DNA of 42,986 nt. Source: Nitrosomonas mobilis. GTDB taxonomy: Bacteria; Pseudomonadota; Gammaproteobacteria; Burkholderiales; Nitrosomonadaceae. Below the pieces are notes generated by a model. The model was not told the DNA's origin. It worked only from the letters and a program-made list of their open reading frames with translations, and did not search any database. The translations under genes and the position numbers were made by a program. The stretch is taken from assembly GCF_900103035.1 (NCBI RefSeq), contig NZ_FMWO01000073.1, positions 1-42,986 on the forward strand, given 5' to 3'. Positions 7,371 to 15,439 of the stretch are shown in pieces (within the stretch, counting starts at the first letter, position 1; every line of letters begins with the position of its first letter).

Positions 7371-7712
7371 ATGAATACGAAAAGAATGGTTATAGTTCTG
7401 GGAGTTATTTTAATATTGTCTCTCGGCGGGTGCGTGGTCACACCGCATCATGGCAGCGTTGGCTATAGCAGTGGTTATTATGGAGGATCTGCTTATTATG
7501 GCGGCGGCGGTGCTGGTTATTATGGAAGAAGCCCCGGCTACAGTTACCGTTACGGAAACCGCCCAGCTATTAGAAGTAATATTTTCTTCGGTGGTGGTCA
7601 TAGGCATATTCAGCGGGGACACTCGTATCGCGGGCATAGACATCATCGTGGCGGGCAGGGACATTTTCGTGGTCATGGAGGTGGACACAGAGGTCATCGG
7701 GGTCATCATTGA
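7371..7712 (+). CDS. Small Gly/Tyr/His/Arg-rich lipoprotein, function unknown
   Basis: The ATG at 7371 has a good Shine-Dalgarno (TGGAGG) and begins a 113-residue protein. A hydrophobic N-terminus (about 6-20) ends in a lipobox-like LGGC. The rest is low complexity: repeated GYYGG/YYGGGG blocks, then a basic tail with many GH, HR and RGH repeats. It is probably a surface or periplasmic lipoprotein. The His-rich tail could bind metals, but this is speculation from composition. Upstream in-frame codons back to 7344 have no ribosome site. It lies alone on the plus strand, convergent with the RND pump gene. I do not recognise a named family beyond generic glycine-rich lipoproteins. Confidence 0.75.
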   Translation: MNTKRMVIVLGVILILSLGGCVVTPHHGSVGYSSGYYGGSAYYGGGGAGYYGRSPGYSYRYGNRPAIRSNIFFGGGHRHIQRGHSYRGHRHHRGGQGHFRGHGGGHRGHRGHH

Positions 7713-7801
7713 GCATGATGCGTAATCATCAACTCGCACAATGAGGTCTTGTATGCCAGGCACCGCATCGCCACGTGAAAGTGCTTAATGGAGAACTCTG
7801 G

Positions 7802-10800
7802 TCATTCTGCTTCGAGGCGTGTTGGTATTTGCTGTGCCTGACGTTGTGTGAGCGTTATTCTCAGTAGTAAGGGTGTTGCAAGCAAGGTAAGCACGGTGGA
7901 GAATCCCAACCCCCATACAATGCTGGACGCAACGGGTCCCCAGATCAGGGATTTGCCGCCTAATCCGACGGCGAGGGAAAACAATCCGGCGATAGTCGTG
8001 CTTGAGGTGATCAGGATGGGTATCAGCCGACGGCGTGAGGCGTAGAGTGTGGCGTGCAGGGCGCTCATGCCGGTTGCAATACGGTCATTGGCGGCGGCTA
8101 CGAGCACAATGGCGGAGTTGACGGCGATGCCGGTCAGCGCGATTACGCCGTAGAGGGTATAAAGCGATAACGGCAAGCCTGACAGGAATAGGCCGAAAAT
8201 AACGCCGGAGAGCGCCAGCGGCATGGTGATCAGCACAATGAGCGGTTGCAGGTAGCTGCGGAATTGTGTGGCGAGAATGAGATAAATCAGGGCGATGCCT
8301 AGTGCAAAAATACGTTTCATCGCATCGAGGCTTTCGCGAATATCATCCAGTTCACCCGTGAAATCAAGTTTAACCGCAGGATATGTTGCCGCTATCTGTT
8401 GCCAGCTTGCCATCAGCTGAGCGTTGGCCTGCATGGTTTCAGTAACCGTGTTGTCGATTTCTGCTTCTACCGTCACAGCGCGCACGAACTGGTAATGACG
8501 GATGAATCCCTGCGATGGCGCGAACTCTGCACGGGCGAGTTCTCCTAGTGTAATGGTGCGTCCATCAGGTGTCAGCATCGGTAACCGGAGCCATTCGGCC
8601 GGATCGGTCATCGATGCGGGTTGTGCCCGGATGATGATATCCAGAGCTTCCCCTTCCCGGCGCGTCTTGCCAACCCGTTCACCCTCACCCAGCAGCCGGA
8701 TGGTGCGTAGTACCTGTGCGGCATCCATGCCAGCACGCGCAATGGCATCGCGGTCAAGGTGGAACGTTACGGTCGGTCGCCCTTCGCTGCGGTCATCGGT
8801 GATATCACGTATTCCCGGTATGGCCAGAAGCAGGCCGCGGACGGCAGTCACTGCGGCATCCAGCTGTGTCTGATCTTCCGACTTTACTTTGACATTGATT
8901 GGCCGTTGCGCTGGCGGGCCGCCCTTGATGGCCAGAAACGCCGGTTTTGCCGGCCCACTCAATGACATAATTTCCGCACGCAGGCTGTCGATGATGGCTT
9001 CCACATCGCGGCCGTTTGCGGCACGCGGATGCAGTGAAATGCTTACTTGCCCATAATGGTCACCATAGAGCGGTTCGGTGTCGGTAAATTTAATGCCCGC
9101 TGTTGCGACAGCTGATCGGAGTTCTTTCGGTGGAAGCAGACGCTCGACGATGGCTGTGGCACGTTCGGCTTCGTGCAGGGTTTGTTGTAATGACGAACCT
9201 ACCGGCATGTCCAGGTGAATATAAAAAAGCCGAATGCTGTCAAACGCGAAAAACTGCGTACGTACCGCGCCCGAGGCGACCAGCGCTCCTGCAAGTATGA
9301 AAGTGGCTGCTACCAGCAATGCCCAGCGCCACGGCCGCCGCAATACACGTACCAGCAGTCGACCATATTGATTGCGTAGCCGCATGGACATGCGTTCTCG
9401 CCGCTGTGCCAGACGGGAACGCGGCGCATCAAACGTATGACGCAGCGCTAAAATATGGGCGGGTAACAACCAGTAAGCTTCCAGCAGACTGACTGCCAAT
9501 GCGGCAGTTACTACCGCGGGCACAATCTTGAGAAACTCACCCAGTATCCCAGGCAGGAGCATGAGAGGCAGAAATGCTGCTACCGTCGTTAGTACTGCCG
9601 TAAATACCGGCGCACCAACTTCTTGCACACCGGAGAAAATGGCTTCCTGGGTCGATAGCCCCTGCACGATTTTGTCGTGTATCGCTTCAACAATGACCAC
9701 GGCATCATCGACCAGCATTCCCAACGCGATCACCACACCGAGTAATACCGTCAGATTGAGTGTCGAATCTCCCGCAGCAATAATCGCAAATGCGCCGGAG
9801 AGCGCAAAGGGTAACCCCAGCGCGACCAGTATCCCTAATCGCCAACCCAGGAATAGCCCCACCAGCACTAAAACCAAGGCGAAACCAAGTAATGCATTGG
9901 TTTCCATCACGCTGATCGTTTGCCGGGTTTCGTGAGTCTGGTTATCCGTTAGCGCAAGCTGCAGCCCAAGAGGGGCCAGGATCGAGTTACGCTCGTCAGC
10001 GAATGCCTGTAGCTGTGCCATCAGGTCCAGCGTATTGGCATCTGCTTTTTTGGTGATCGATAGTAATATCGCCGGCTGGCCACGGTAGCGGACCAGATGA
10101 TCAGGGCGCTCGGCGCTGAGCGATACCGTCGCCAGTTCCTGCAGTGTTACTGCGCGCCCCTCGATTACTACGGGCAAATGTGCGACTGTTTCCGGATCAT
10201 CCGTGCGCCCACGCGCACGTGCCAGCCATTCCCGCTCGTTTACTGTGAATCGCCCTGCCACGACATCGCGAAACCAGGCGCTGATTTGATCCGCCAGCGA
10301 GCTCGCTGCAATTCCACGTGTCGCCAGGGCAAACGGATCGAAGTCGATATGAATTTCCGGTTCCTGGAAACCGAATGTCAGCAGGCGATCGATGCCGCGC
10401 ACCCGCTCCATGTCACGTTTGATGGCGAATGCCTGTGCCCGCATGACTTCACCTGCAACGGGCCCGTAGAGTGCAATCATTCCTGTCGGAAAGCCGTTTG
10501 AAGTCGTGATTTCCGTGAATCTGGGCGTCAATGCTTCAGTAGGTAATTCAGCGGCAGCTTTGTTGAGTACTTCACGGCGCACATCCGTCACGCGCTTATC
10601 AAAGGTGCGACTGTCGATTCTCTCAAAGCGGATCAGAATCGAAGATGTCCCTTCGCGTGAGCTTGATGTAACGAAACGAATATCGGGTACGGTACGTAGT
10701 GCATCTTCCAGTGGTGCGGTAATTTCACGTTCGACATCCTCGGCAGTCGCGCCGGGATAAGCTGTCAGGATATTGACCCAGTTAAAGTTGATTTCGGGAT

Positions 10801-10918
10801 CGCGCGCGCGCGGCATGGACAGATACGCTACGATGCCCACGATGATGACAATCAGAAAAAAAAGATTGGCTAGCGGAGTATTGGCGATAAGTCGGCCATA
10901 CCAGGAGCCCGAGGTCAT
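7802..10918 (-). CDS. RND-family efflux pump (inner-membrane permease)
   Basis: This is a proton-driven RND transporter of 1,038 residues, the usual size for the AcrB/HAE1-like group. It has an N-terminal helix, two large periplasmic loops and two blocks of membrane helices. TM4 carries the proton-relay acidic pair in GMLVDDAVVIVEAI. I use the start at 10918 because its ATG overlaps the adaptor's stop codon (ATGA), which implies coupled translation. An in-frame ATG at 10942 would overlap the adaptor more deeply. There is no outer-membrane channel gene next to it, so a TolC-like protein must be supplied from elsewhere. No heavy-metal-specific (CusA-type) motif is apparent. The substrate is unknown. 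Confidence 0.95.
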   Translation of the reverse strand: MTSGSWYGRLIANTPLANLFFLIVIIVGIVAYLSMPRARDPEINFNWVNILTAYPGATAEDVEREITAPLEDALRTVPDIRFVTSSSREGTSSILIRFERIDSRTFDKRVTDVRREVLNKAAAELPTEALTPRFTEITTSNGFPTGMIALYGPVAGEVMRAQAFAIKRDMERVRGIDRLLTFGFQEPEIHIDFDPFALATRGIAASSLADQISAWFRDVVAGRFTVNEREWLARARGRTDDPETVAHLPVVIEGRAVTLQELATVSLSAERPDHLVRYRGQPAILLSITKKADANTLDLMAQLQAFADERNSILAPLGLQLALTDNQTHETRQTISVMETNALLGFALVLVLVGLFLGWRLGILVALGLPFALSGAFAIIAAGDSTLNLTVLLGVVIALGMLVDDAVVIVEAIHDKIVQGLSTQEAIFSGVQEVGAPVFTAVLTTVAAFLPLMLLPGILGEFLKIVPAVVTAALAVSLLEAYWLLPAHILALRHTFDAPRSRLAQRRERMSMRLRNQYGRLLVRVLRRPWRWALLVAATFILAGALVASGAVRTQFFAFDSIRLFYIHLDMPVGSSLQQTLHEAERATAIVERLLPPKELRSAVATAGIKFTDTEPLYGDHYGQVSISLHPRAANGRDVEAIIDSLRAEIMSLSGPAKPAFLAIKGGPPAQRPINVKVKSEDQTQLDAAVTAVRGLLLAIPGIRDITDDRSEGRPTVTFHLDRDAIARAGMDAAQVLRTIRLLGEGERVGKTRREGEALDIIIRAQPASMTDPAEWLRLPMLTPDGRTITLGELARAEFAPSQGFIRHYQFVRAVTVEAEIDNTVTETMQANAQLMASWQQIAATYPAVKLDFTGELDDIRESLDAMKRIFALGIALIYLILATQFRSYLQPLIVLITMPLALSGVIFGLFLSGLPLSLYTLYGVIALTGIAVNSAIVLVAAANDRIATGMSALHATLYASRRRLIPILITSSTTIAGLFSLAVGLGGKSLIWGPVASSIVWGLGFSTVLTLLATPLLLRITLTQRQAQQIPTRLEAE

Positions 10919-12009
10919 TGCGTTTCCCGTATGGCTTGCCACGCCAGTGTGCCTTGTCCACGGATGGCAATCATGGTATCAGGGGGAAATGAGACCACTA
11001 CATCGCGGCCTGATGCGGCTTGTGGCAGCGGTACAAAACGCGGTGTAGTCGCTGCATTATCCTTTATCCATGTGCCGGGTATACCACGCACTGTCGCCAG
11101 GGTACTAGCCGATAGGTGCGGTCTTGGATCGCGCCATACCAGCACACCGGCAGTGCCGATGGGCGGCGGCGTGTCTGTCGTGAATGTCAGGCGGATACGC
11201 ACATCCTGTGCGCGATCATCGCGACGCGGGGAAACGGCCGCGATGCTAAGGGGATGCTGATGACCACCCAGCGTTTCAAAAATAATCTCAGCCACCTGTT
11301 GTAATGCGGCAATATCTTCATGCGCAATGAAAGCATGCACTTCGCGCGCGGTGGCTGTGATCACGGCAACTGCTTGTCCGGGTGTTACCCAGTCGCCGAC
11401 ACTTACTAGGCGCTCGGTCATGATTCCATCAAAAGGCGAGATGATAATACGCTGCTCCCAGTACCAGCTGGCCTCGGCGAGTGCGGCACGCTGTGCATCG
11501 CGCTCCCGGCGCGTGACCTCCAGCGTATCACGTGCGGCGGCCTCCGCTTCTTCCGAAACAAATCCGCGTGCTCGTAGCCCTTGCTGTTGAGTGAGCTGGC
11601 GTTGTGCCTGACCCATTTTTGCGTTGGCTGCCGCCAGTGTGGCTTGTGCGCGTTCGCGCGCCAGACGCAGGGGAGGGTCATTGAGCTGCGCGATTGGTTG
11701 CCCGCTTTTGACTGCGTCTCCTTCGCGCACAAATACTTGTTTGATCTGCCCGGAAACCTGCGCGGCCACAGTGGCTTCATCCAGCGCAACCACGCGTGCG
11801 GTTGCGCGTCGTTGCGGGTACTGAGCAAGCTCGGTGAATGGGCGCCAGATGACGGTTTTGTTTGAATCCACGGATGCACCGGTGCGGCTCGCAGATGTAT
11901 CTGGTTGCATATTCGCAGAAACGCTTTTCTCCCTGGCATCCGAACAGGCGGCTGTTACGATGCAAGCTCCCAGTATAGACAGGTAAAGGCGAAACTTCGG
12001 TTTATACAT
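10915..12009 (-). CDS. RND efflux periplasmic adaptor (membrane fusion protein)
   Basis: This is the partner of the pump gene that follows it. The 364-residue protein starts MYKPKFRLYL, with a hydrophobic segment ending TAACSD that looks like a weak lipoprotein signal. It then has the barrel/lipoyl half (RATARVVALDEATVAAQVSG and VREGDAVKSGQPIAQL), a coiled-coil hairpin rich in Ala, Arg and Gln (about 115-180), and the second lipoyl and beta-barrel parts (IISPFDGIMTERLVSVGDWV). The frame is open upstream to 12156. That extension is encoded by the palindromic repeat and gives an atypical N-terminus, so I use the ATG at 12009. A convincing ribosome site is not visible. No regulator gene is adjacent. 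Confidence 0.93.
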   Translation of the reverse strand: MYKPKFRLYLSILGACIVTAACSDAREKSVSANMQPDTSASRTGASVDSNKTVIWRPFTELAQYPQRRATARVVALDEATVAAQVSGQIKQVFVREGDAVKSGQPIAQLNDPPLRLARERAQATLAAANAKMGQAQRQLTQQQGLRARGFVSEEAEAAARDTLEVTRRERDAQRAALAEASWYWEQRIIISPFDGIMTERLVSVGDWVTPGQAVAVITATAREVHAFIAHEDIAALQQVAEIIFETLGGHQHPLSIAAVSPRRDDRAQDVRIRLTFTTDTPPPIGTAGVLVWRDPRPHLSASTLATVRGIPGTWIKDNAATTPRFVPLPQAASGRDVVVSFPPDTMIAIRGQGTLAWQAIRETQ

Positions 12010-12090
12010 TTTTTGAGCACACTGATTTTTAATGCCAAGAAAAAAGCGGAACGTACCAGAGACACTGGTAGATTCCGCTTCGTTCATGAG

Positions 12091-12253
12091 CAGGAGTCTG
12101 CCGGACTTAAGCAATCGTAGCGAACCGAGTGAAAGAACGAGAGCAGATTTCCTCAAATTTTAGGCACATAGTGAGACCATGCAACGAAAACTTGAGGAAA
12201 TTTGGGTCGTTATTCCATTCGCGGTAGATTAGGCTTAAGTGCGACAGACTCCT
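12091..12253. repeat. 163-bp imperfect palindromic element (full copy)
   Basis: The left end CAGGAGTCTG (12091-12100) is mirrored by CAGACTCCT (12245-12253). The arms 12091-12166 and 12182-12253 pair with differences along their length, for example CTTAAG at 12105-12110 and 12233-12238. The other copy, at 7210-7290, is a single arm in the opposite orientation to the left arm here. It has no coding capacity and short mirrored ends, which suggests a miniature mobile element or a hairpin element. It lies between the adaptor gene and a cytochrome gene and may also supply a transcription end. Confidence 0.8.
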
Positions 12254-12277
12254 AATTGCCAGCTTTGCTGGTGCGAT

Positions 12278-12604
12278 CTATCTCTTGTTAACCAAGCCCT
12301 TTTGGCCCGAGTAATAAAAGGCTAGATTTTCAATGTCTTCCTTACTCAGATTCGCCGTCATACCGGCCATGATCGGATCTTTGCGTTCGCCAGATTTATA
12401 GTCATTCAGTACTTTTTCGATATAAGTTCTAGCCTGGCCACCAATTTTTGGAAAATTGGGAGCAGGACTGTTGCCGTCCAGCCCATGACAGGAAGCACAT
12501 ACTTCCTGCGCTTTTTTCTTGCCAGCTTCGCTATCGGCAGCGATTACTTGGCTTGATAAAAGGAATGCCAATCCGCTTACAGCAGCAATCATCAAATGTT
12601 TCAT
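12278..12604 (-). CDS. Periplasmic class I cytochrome c (c553/c4-like)
   Basis: The 108-residue precursor has a Sec signal peptide (MKHLMIAAVSGLAFLLSSQVIAA). One haem-binding CASCHG is followed by the class I pattern GNSPAPNFPKIGGQ. A later Met in DPIMAGM is placed to be the second haem ligand, and the protein ends in the typical helix (SKEDIENLAFYYSGQ). The mature protein would be a soluble electron carrier of about 85 residues. It is the second gene of a pair, 24 bp after a related cytochrome gene on the same strand. Its partners cannot be read from sequence. Supplying electrons to terminal or NO reductases is a reasonable but untested idea. Confidence 0.92.
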   Translation of the reverse strand: MKHLMIAAVSGLAFLLSSQVIAADSEAGKKKAQEVCASCHGLDGNSPAPNFPKIGGQARTYIEKVLNDYKSGERKDPIMAGMTANLSKEDIENLAFYYSGQKGLVNKR

Positions 12605-12628
12605 ATTAGTTGTCCTCGCGTTAGAAAA

Positions 12629-12955
12629 TTAATTACCAGCGTAATAGGCGGCTAATGCCTTGATGTCCTCATCGGATAAAAGACCAGCAATACCAACCAT
12701 GGTAGGGTGGTTACGCGCACCGGTTTTATAATCATTCAACGCTTTTGCAAGGTATTGTTCGTGCTGGCCACCAAGTTTGGGTACATGATAGACTACCGGG
12801 TAGGCGGTACGGTAATCCTCAATACCATGACAACCTTGGCACATCACCAGTTTGCTTTTGAATGAATCGGTTTCTCCAGCAGCAGTAGCCATGCCAGAAA
12901 ATGACATGACCATGCCAGACGCAACGAGTAGTTTAACGACCGCTGATTTTTTCAC
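12629..12955 (-). CDS. Periplasmic class I cytochrome c, paralogue of its neighbour
   Basis: The 108-residue precursor starts at a GTG (12955) with a strong GAGGAGG Shine-Dalgarno. It has a signal peptide (ending about ATAAG), one haem site CQGCHG, a VPKLGGQHEQYL segment, a Met in HPTMVGI as likely sixth ligand, and a terminal helix DEDIKALAAYYAG. It is aligned end to end with the next gene and is probably a tandem duplicate that has diverged. The stretch between the haem site and KLGGQ (IEDYRTAYPVVYHVP) differs clearly from the neighbour, so the haem edge and partner contacts may differ. Both genes are probably on one transcript. Confidence 0.92.
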   Translation of the reverse strand: MKKSAVVKLLVASGMVMSFSGMATAAGETDSFKSKLVMCQGCHGIEDYRTAYPVVYHVPKLGGQHEQYLAKALNDYKTGARNHPTMVGIAGLLSDEDIKALAAYYAGN

Positions 12956-13067
12956 TTACGCATCCTCCTCTCAAAAGTTTGAACTTTAAACGAAGGATGG
13001 GGTTTAGTCAATGAATCCTGGTGAAAGCTTCGGCGCTATCTCCCTGTTGTTTATAGGGAAATTACCT

Positions 13068-15011
13068 CTATTTTGCCTTGATAAACTTGCTTTCAAGGAC
13101 TTCCCAACGAGAAAAAAGCGCAGAGAGCTCCTTTTCCAGCACAGTGGTGCGGGCTTGTAATACCTTGATCTCATCAGGGTTGCCTTGATAGAGAGTCGGG
13201 TCGCTTAGCCGCGCACTGATACTTTCGCGTTCTTGCTCCAGGTTATCGATCTTTTCCGGCAGTTTTTCCAGCTCCTGTTTTTCCTGATAACTGAGTTTGG
13301 CTGAGTTGACGGATTTGACAGATACGTTTTTTGAGTTACGGGATGAAGTAACCGCCGAAGCTGCCGGAATGCTGGTCGGCTTCTGAGCGTCTTTTTCAAC
13401 CGATTTGGCTGCGTTTGCGACGCGTAACCAGTCTTCAAAACCACCGGCATATTCGCGTAGCTGACCGTTGCCTTCAAACGCAATCACCTGGGTAACGACG
13501 TTATCCAGAAAAGCGCGATCATGACTGACCAGAAATAAGGTACCGCTGTAATCCTGCAACAGAGATTCGAGCAATTCGAGTGTCTCAATATCGAGATCGT
13601 TGGTCGGTTCATCCAGCACCAGCACATTGGCTGGCTGGGTAAACAGCCGTGCCAGCAGCAGACGGTTGCGTTCGCCACCGGAAAGTGTTTTGACCGGTGA
13701 ACGCGCCCGCAACGGAGAAAACAGGAAATCTTCCAAATAGCTGATCACATGTTTGCGCACGCCACCAATTTCGATGAAATCCGATCCCTGGCTGATGGAT
13801 TCAACCAGTGTCAAATTTTCATCCAGCTGCTTGCGCATCTGGTCAAAATAGGCAACGGACAGTTTCGTGCCGAGTCGCACTGTACCGGCATCGGGTTGCA
13901 CTTCTCCGAGAATCAGTTTTAGCAAGGTTGATTTGCCGGCGCCGTTTGGTCCCAATAGGCCGATGCGATCGCCACGCATGATCCGGCAAGAGAAATTGCT
14001 GATAATGATTTTTTCATCGTATTGCTTGACCACATTTTCCAGCTCTGCAACCAGTTGCCCGGAACGCTCCCCTAACTCCACTTTGAAGTTAACCTTGCCC
14101 ATGCGCTCACGCCGTGCTGCACGCTCACGCCGCAGGGCTTCCAGCCGTCTGACCCTGCCTTCATTGCGCGTGCGCCTTGCCTGGATACCTTTGCGGATCC
14201 AGACTTCTTCCTGTGTGAGCACCTTGTCGAATTTTTTGTTGTGCGTTGCTTCGGTTTCGAGTATTTCCGCTTTTTTGATCTGGTAAGCAGAGAAATTACC
14301 GGGGAAACTGACGAGTTCTCCTCGGTCCAGCTCGATGATGCGCGTGGCGACATTGTCGAGAAAACGTCGGTCATGGGTAATAAAAATGATGCTGGCGTTA
14401 ATTTCCCGCAGGGTCTCCTCCAGCCATTCAATGGACACAAAGTCCAGATGGTTAGTCGGCTCATCCAGGAGCAACACATCCGGTGACAGCACCATGGCAC
14501 GCGCAAGCGCCACCCTTTTTCTGGCGCCACCCGACAACGTGCCAACAATGGCATCTTCATCCAGTTCCAGTTTGTTAATGGCTGTTTGCACTTTGTTATG
14601 TATCCGCCAGCCATCCTGGGACTCCAGAATACTCTGCAATTGCTGCATGCGTTCCAGTAAAGCTTCGATATCGGCATCGGCTGCTCCCAGATCATGCGAA
14701 ACCTGGTGATAATCCAGCAAGACCTGTGATAGCTCACCCAGCCCTCGTGCGACTTCACTGAAAACCGATCTGGTTTCATCCAGCTCCGGTTCCTGAGGAA
14801 CGTAGGCCACACTGATGCCCGGCTCAATGCGCAGCACGCCATCATCGAGATTAATTTCTCCGGCAAGGACGCGTAACAGACTGGATTTGCCGGTACCATT
14901 ACGCCCAATCAGCCCGACCCGCTCCCCGGGATCGAGCTGGAACGCAGCATGATCCAGCAGCGCATGATGACCAAAAGCAAGACAGGCATTTTCAAGGGTA
15001 ATATGTGGCAT
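13068..15011 (-). CDS. uup: ABC-F family ATPase Uup
   Basis: This soluble protein of 647 residues has two ABC ATPase domains and no membrane segment. Walker A motifs are GRNGTGKS (about 37) and GPNGAGKS (about 353). The signature motifs are LSGGARKR and LSGGERNR. Walker B segments are VLLLDEPTNHLD and VLVLDEPTNDLD. A charged linker lies between the domains. After a Ser/Lys-rich stretch (about 540-575) comes a C-terminal coiled coil (KLSYQEKQELEKLPEKID onward), the feature that distinguishes Uup from other ABC-F proteins. ABC-F factors act on the ribosome. Uup has also been linked to DNA transactions and transposon excision in E. coli. It is single and unlinked to the cytochromes. Confidence 0.94.
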   Translation of the reverse strand: MPHITLENACLAFGHHALLDHAAFQLDPGERVGLIGRNGTGKSSLLRVLAGEINLDDGVLRIEPGISVAYVPQEPELDETRSVFSEVARGLGELSQVLLDYHQVSHDLGAADADIEALLERMQQLQSILESQDGWRIHNKVQTAINKLELDEDAIVGTLSGGARKRVALARAMVLSPDVLLLDEPTNHLDFVSIEWLEETLREINASIIFITHDRRFLDNVATRIIELDRGELVSFPGNFSAYQIKKAEILETEATHNKKFDKVLTQEEVWIRKGIQARRTRNEGRVRRLEALRRERAARRERMGKVNFKVELGERSGQLVAELENVVKQYDEKIIISNFSCRIMRGDRIGLLGPNGAGKSTLLKLILGEVQPDAGTVRLGTKLSVAYFDQMRKQLDENLTLVESISQGSDFIEIGGVRKHVISYLEDFLFSPLRARSPVKTLSGGERNRLLLARLFTQPANVLVLDEPTNDLDIETLELLESLLQDYSGTLFLVSHDRAFLDNVVTQVIAFEGNGQLREYAGGFEDWLRVANAAKSVEKDAQKPTSIPAASAVTSSRNSKNVSVKSVNSAKLSYQEKQELEKLPEKIDNLEQERESISARLSDPTLYQGNPDEIKVLQARTTVLEKELSALFSRWEVLESKFIKAK

Positions 15012-15041
15012 AGCAGGTATTATTTAAATCATGATTGATGA

Positions 15042-15180
15042 ATATCTCTAAGAATCTACATTCATCGCGATATTATGTCGTTTAAAAAATATTTTTCTTT
15101 GCATATCAGTTATATGCTGCGCTAACATTTTTTATTCGCGCCTGATCTTGTTTGGAGCTCTGGATTTTTAGAGGTGCTCT
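15042..15180. mobile_element. Diverged second copy of the 141-bp MITE-like element
   Basis: This stretch aligns from end to end with the element between norC and norB. Shared blocks include CATATCAGTT, GCTAACATTTTTTATT (GTCAACATTTTTTATT in the other copy), CGCGCCTG and the right end GGATTTTTAGAGGTGCTCT. The left end (ATATCTCTAAGAATCT) has decayed more, so only the right inverted repeat is clear. It lies between the uup start and the lipid-kinase gene. The remaining gap (15181-15439) holds no gene that I can support. A lone left-end-like sequence (GGCACTTCTAAAAAAAT, 15424-15440) precedes the next start codon. Confidence 0.7.
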
Positions 15181-15439
15181 GACAACAGACAGGTTAGCGG
15201 GCATGCATTTTACTCGTCATTTCAATGATTGCTTTCAGCTATTTTCATTTAGCAACCAATTTATATTGAAGCTTCTCGGAGCTAAGAGCCCATTAAAGAA
15301 ACGTTGGAAATGCTTCCATATGTCTGTTCGCGCTCATTACTGTACGGGCTTTGCTCATGCTACCTGAAAAAAACACACAATTGTTTGTGTAAAATAAGGC
15401 ATTTGGGCGGGCACCTTTTGATGGCACTTCTAAAAAAAT

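Noticed and set aside
12010..12156. N-terminal extension of the efflux adaptor to 12156
   Set aside because: The added 49 residues are partly encoded by the palindromic repeat, and the true signal sequence begins at the ATG 12009.
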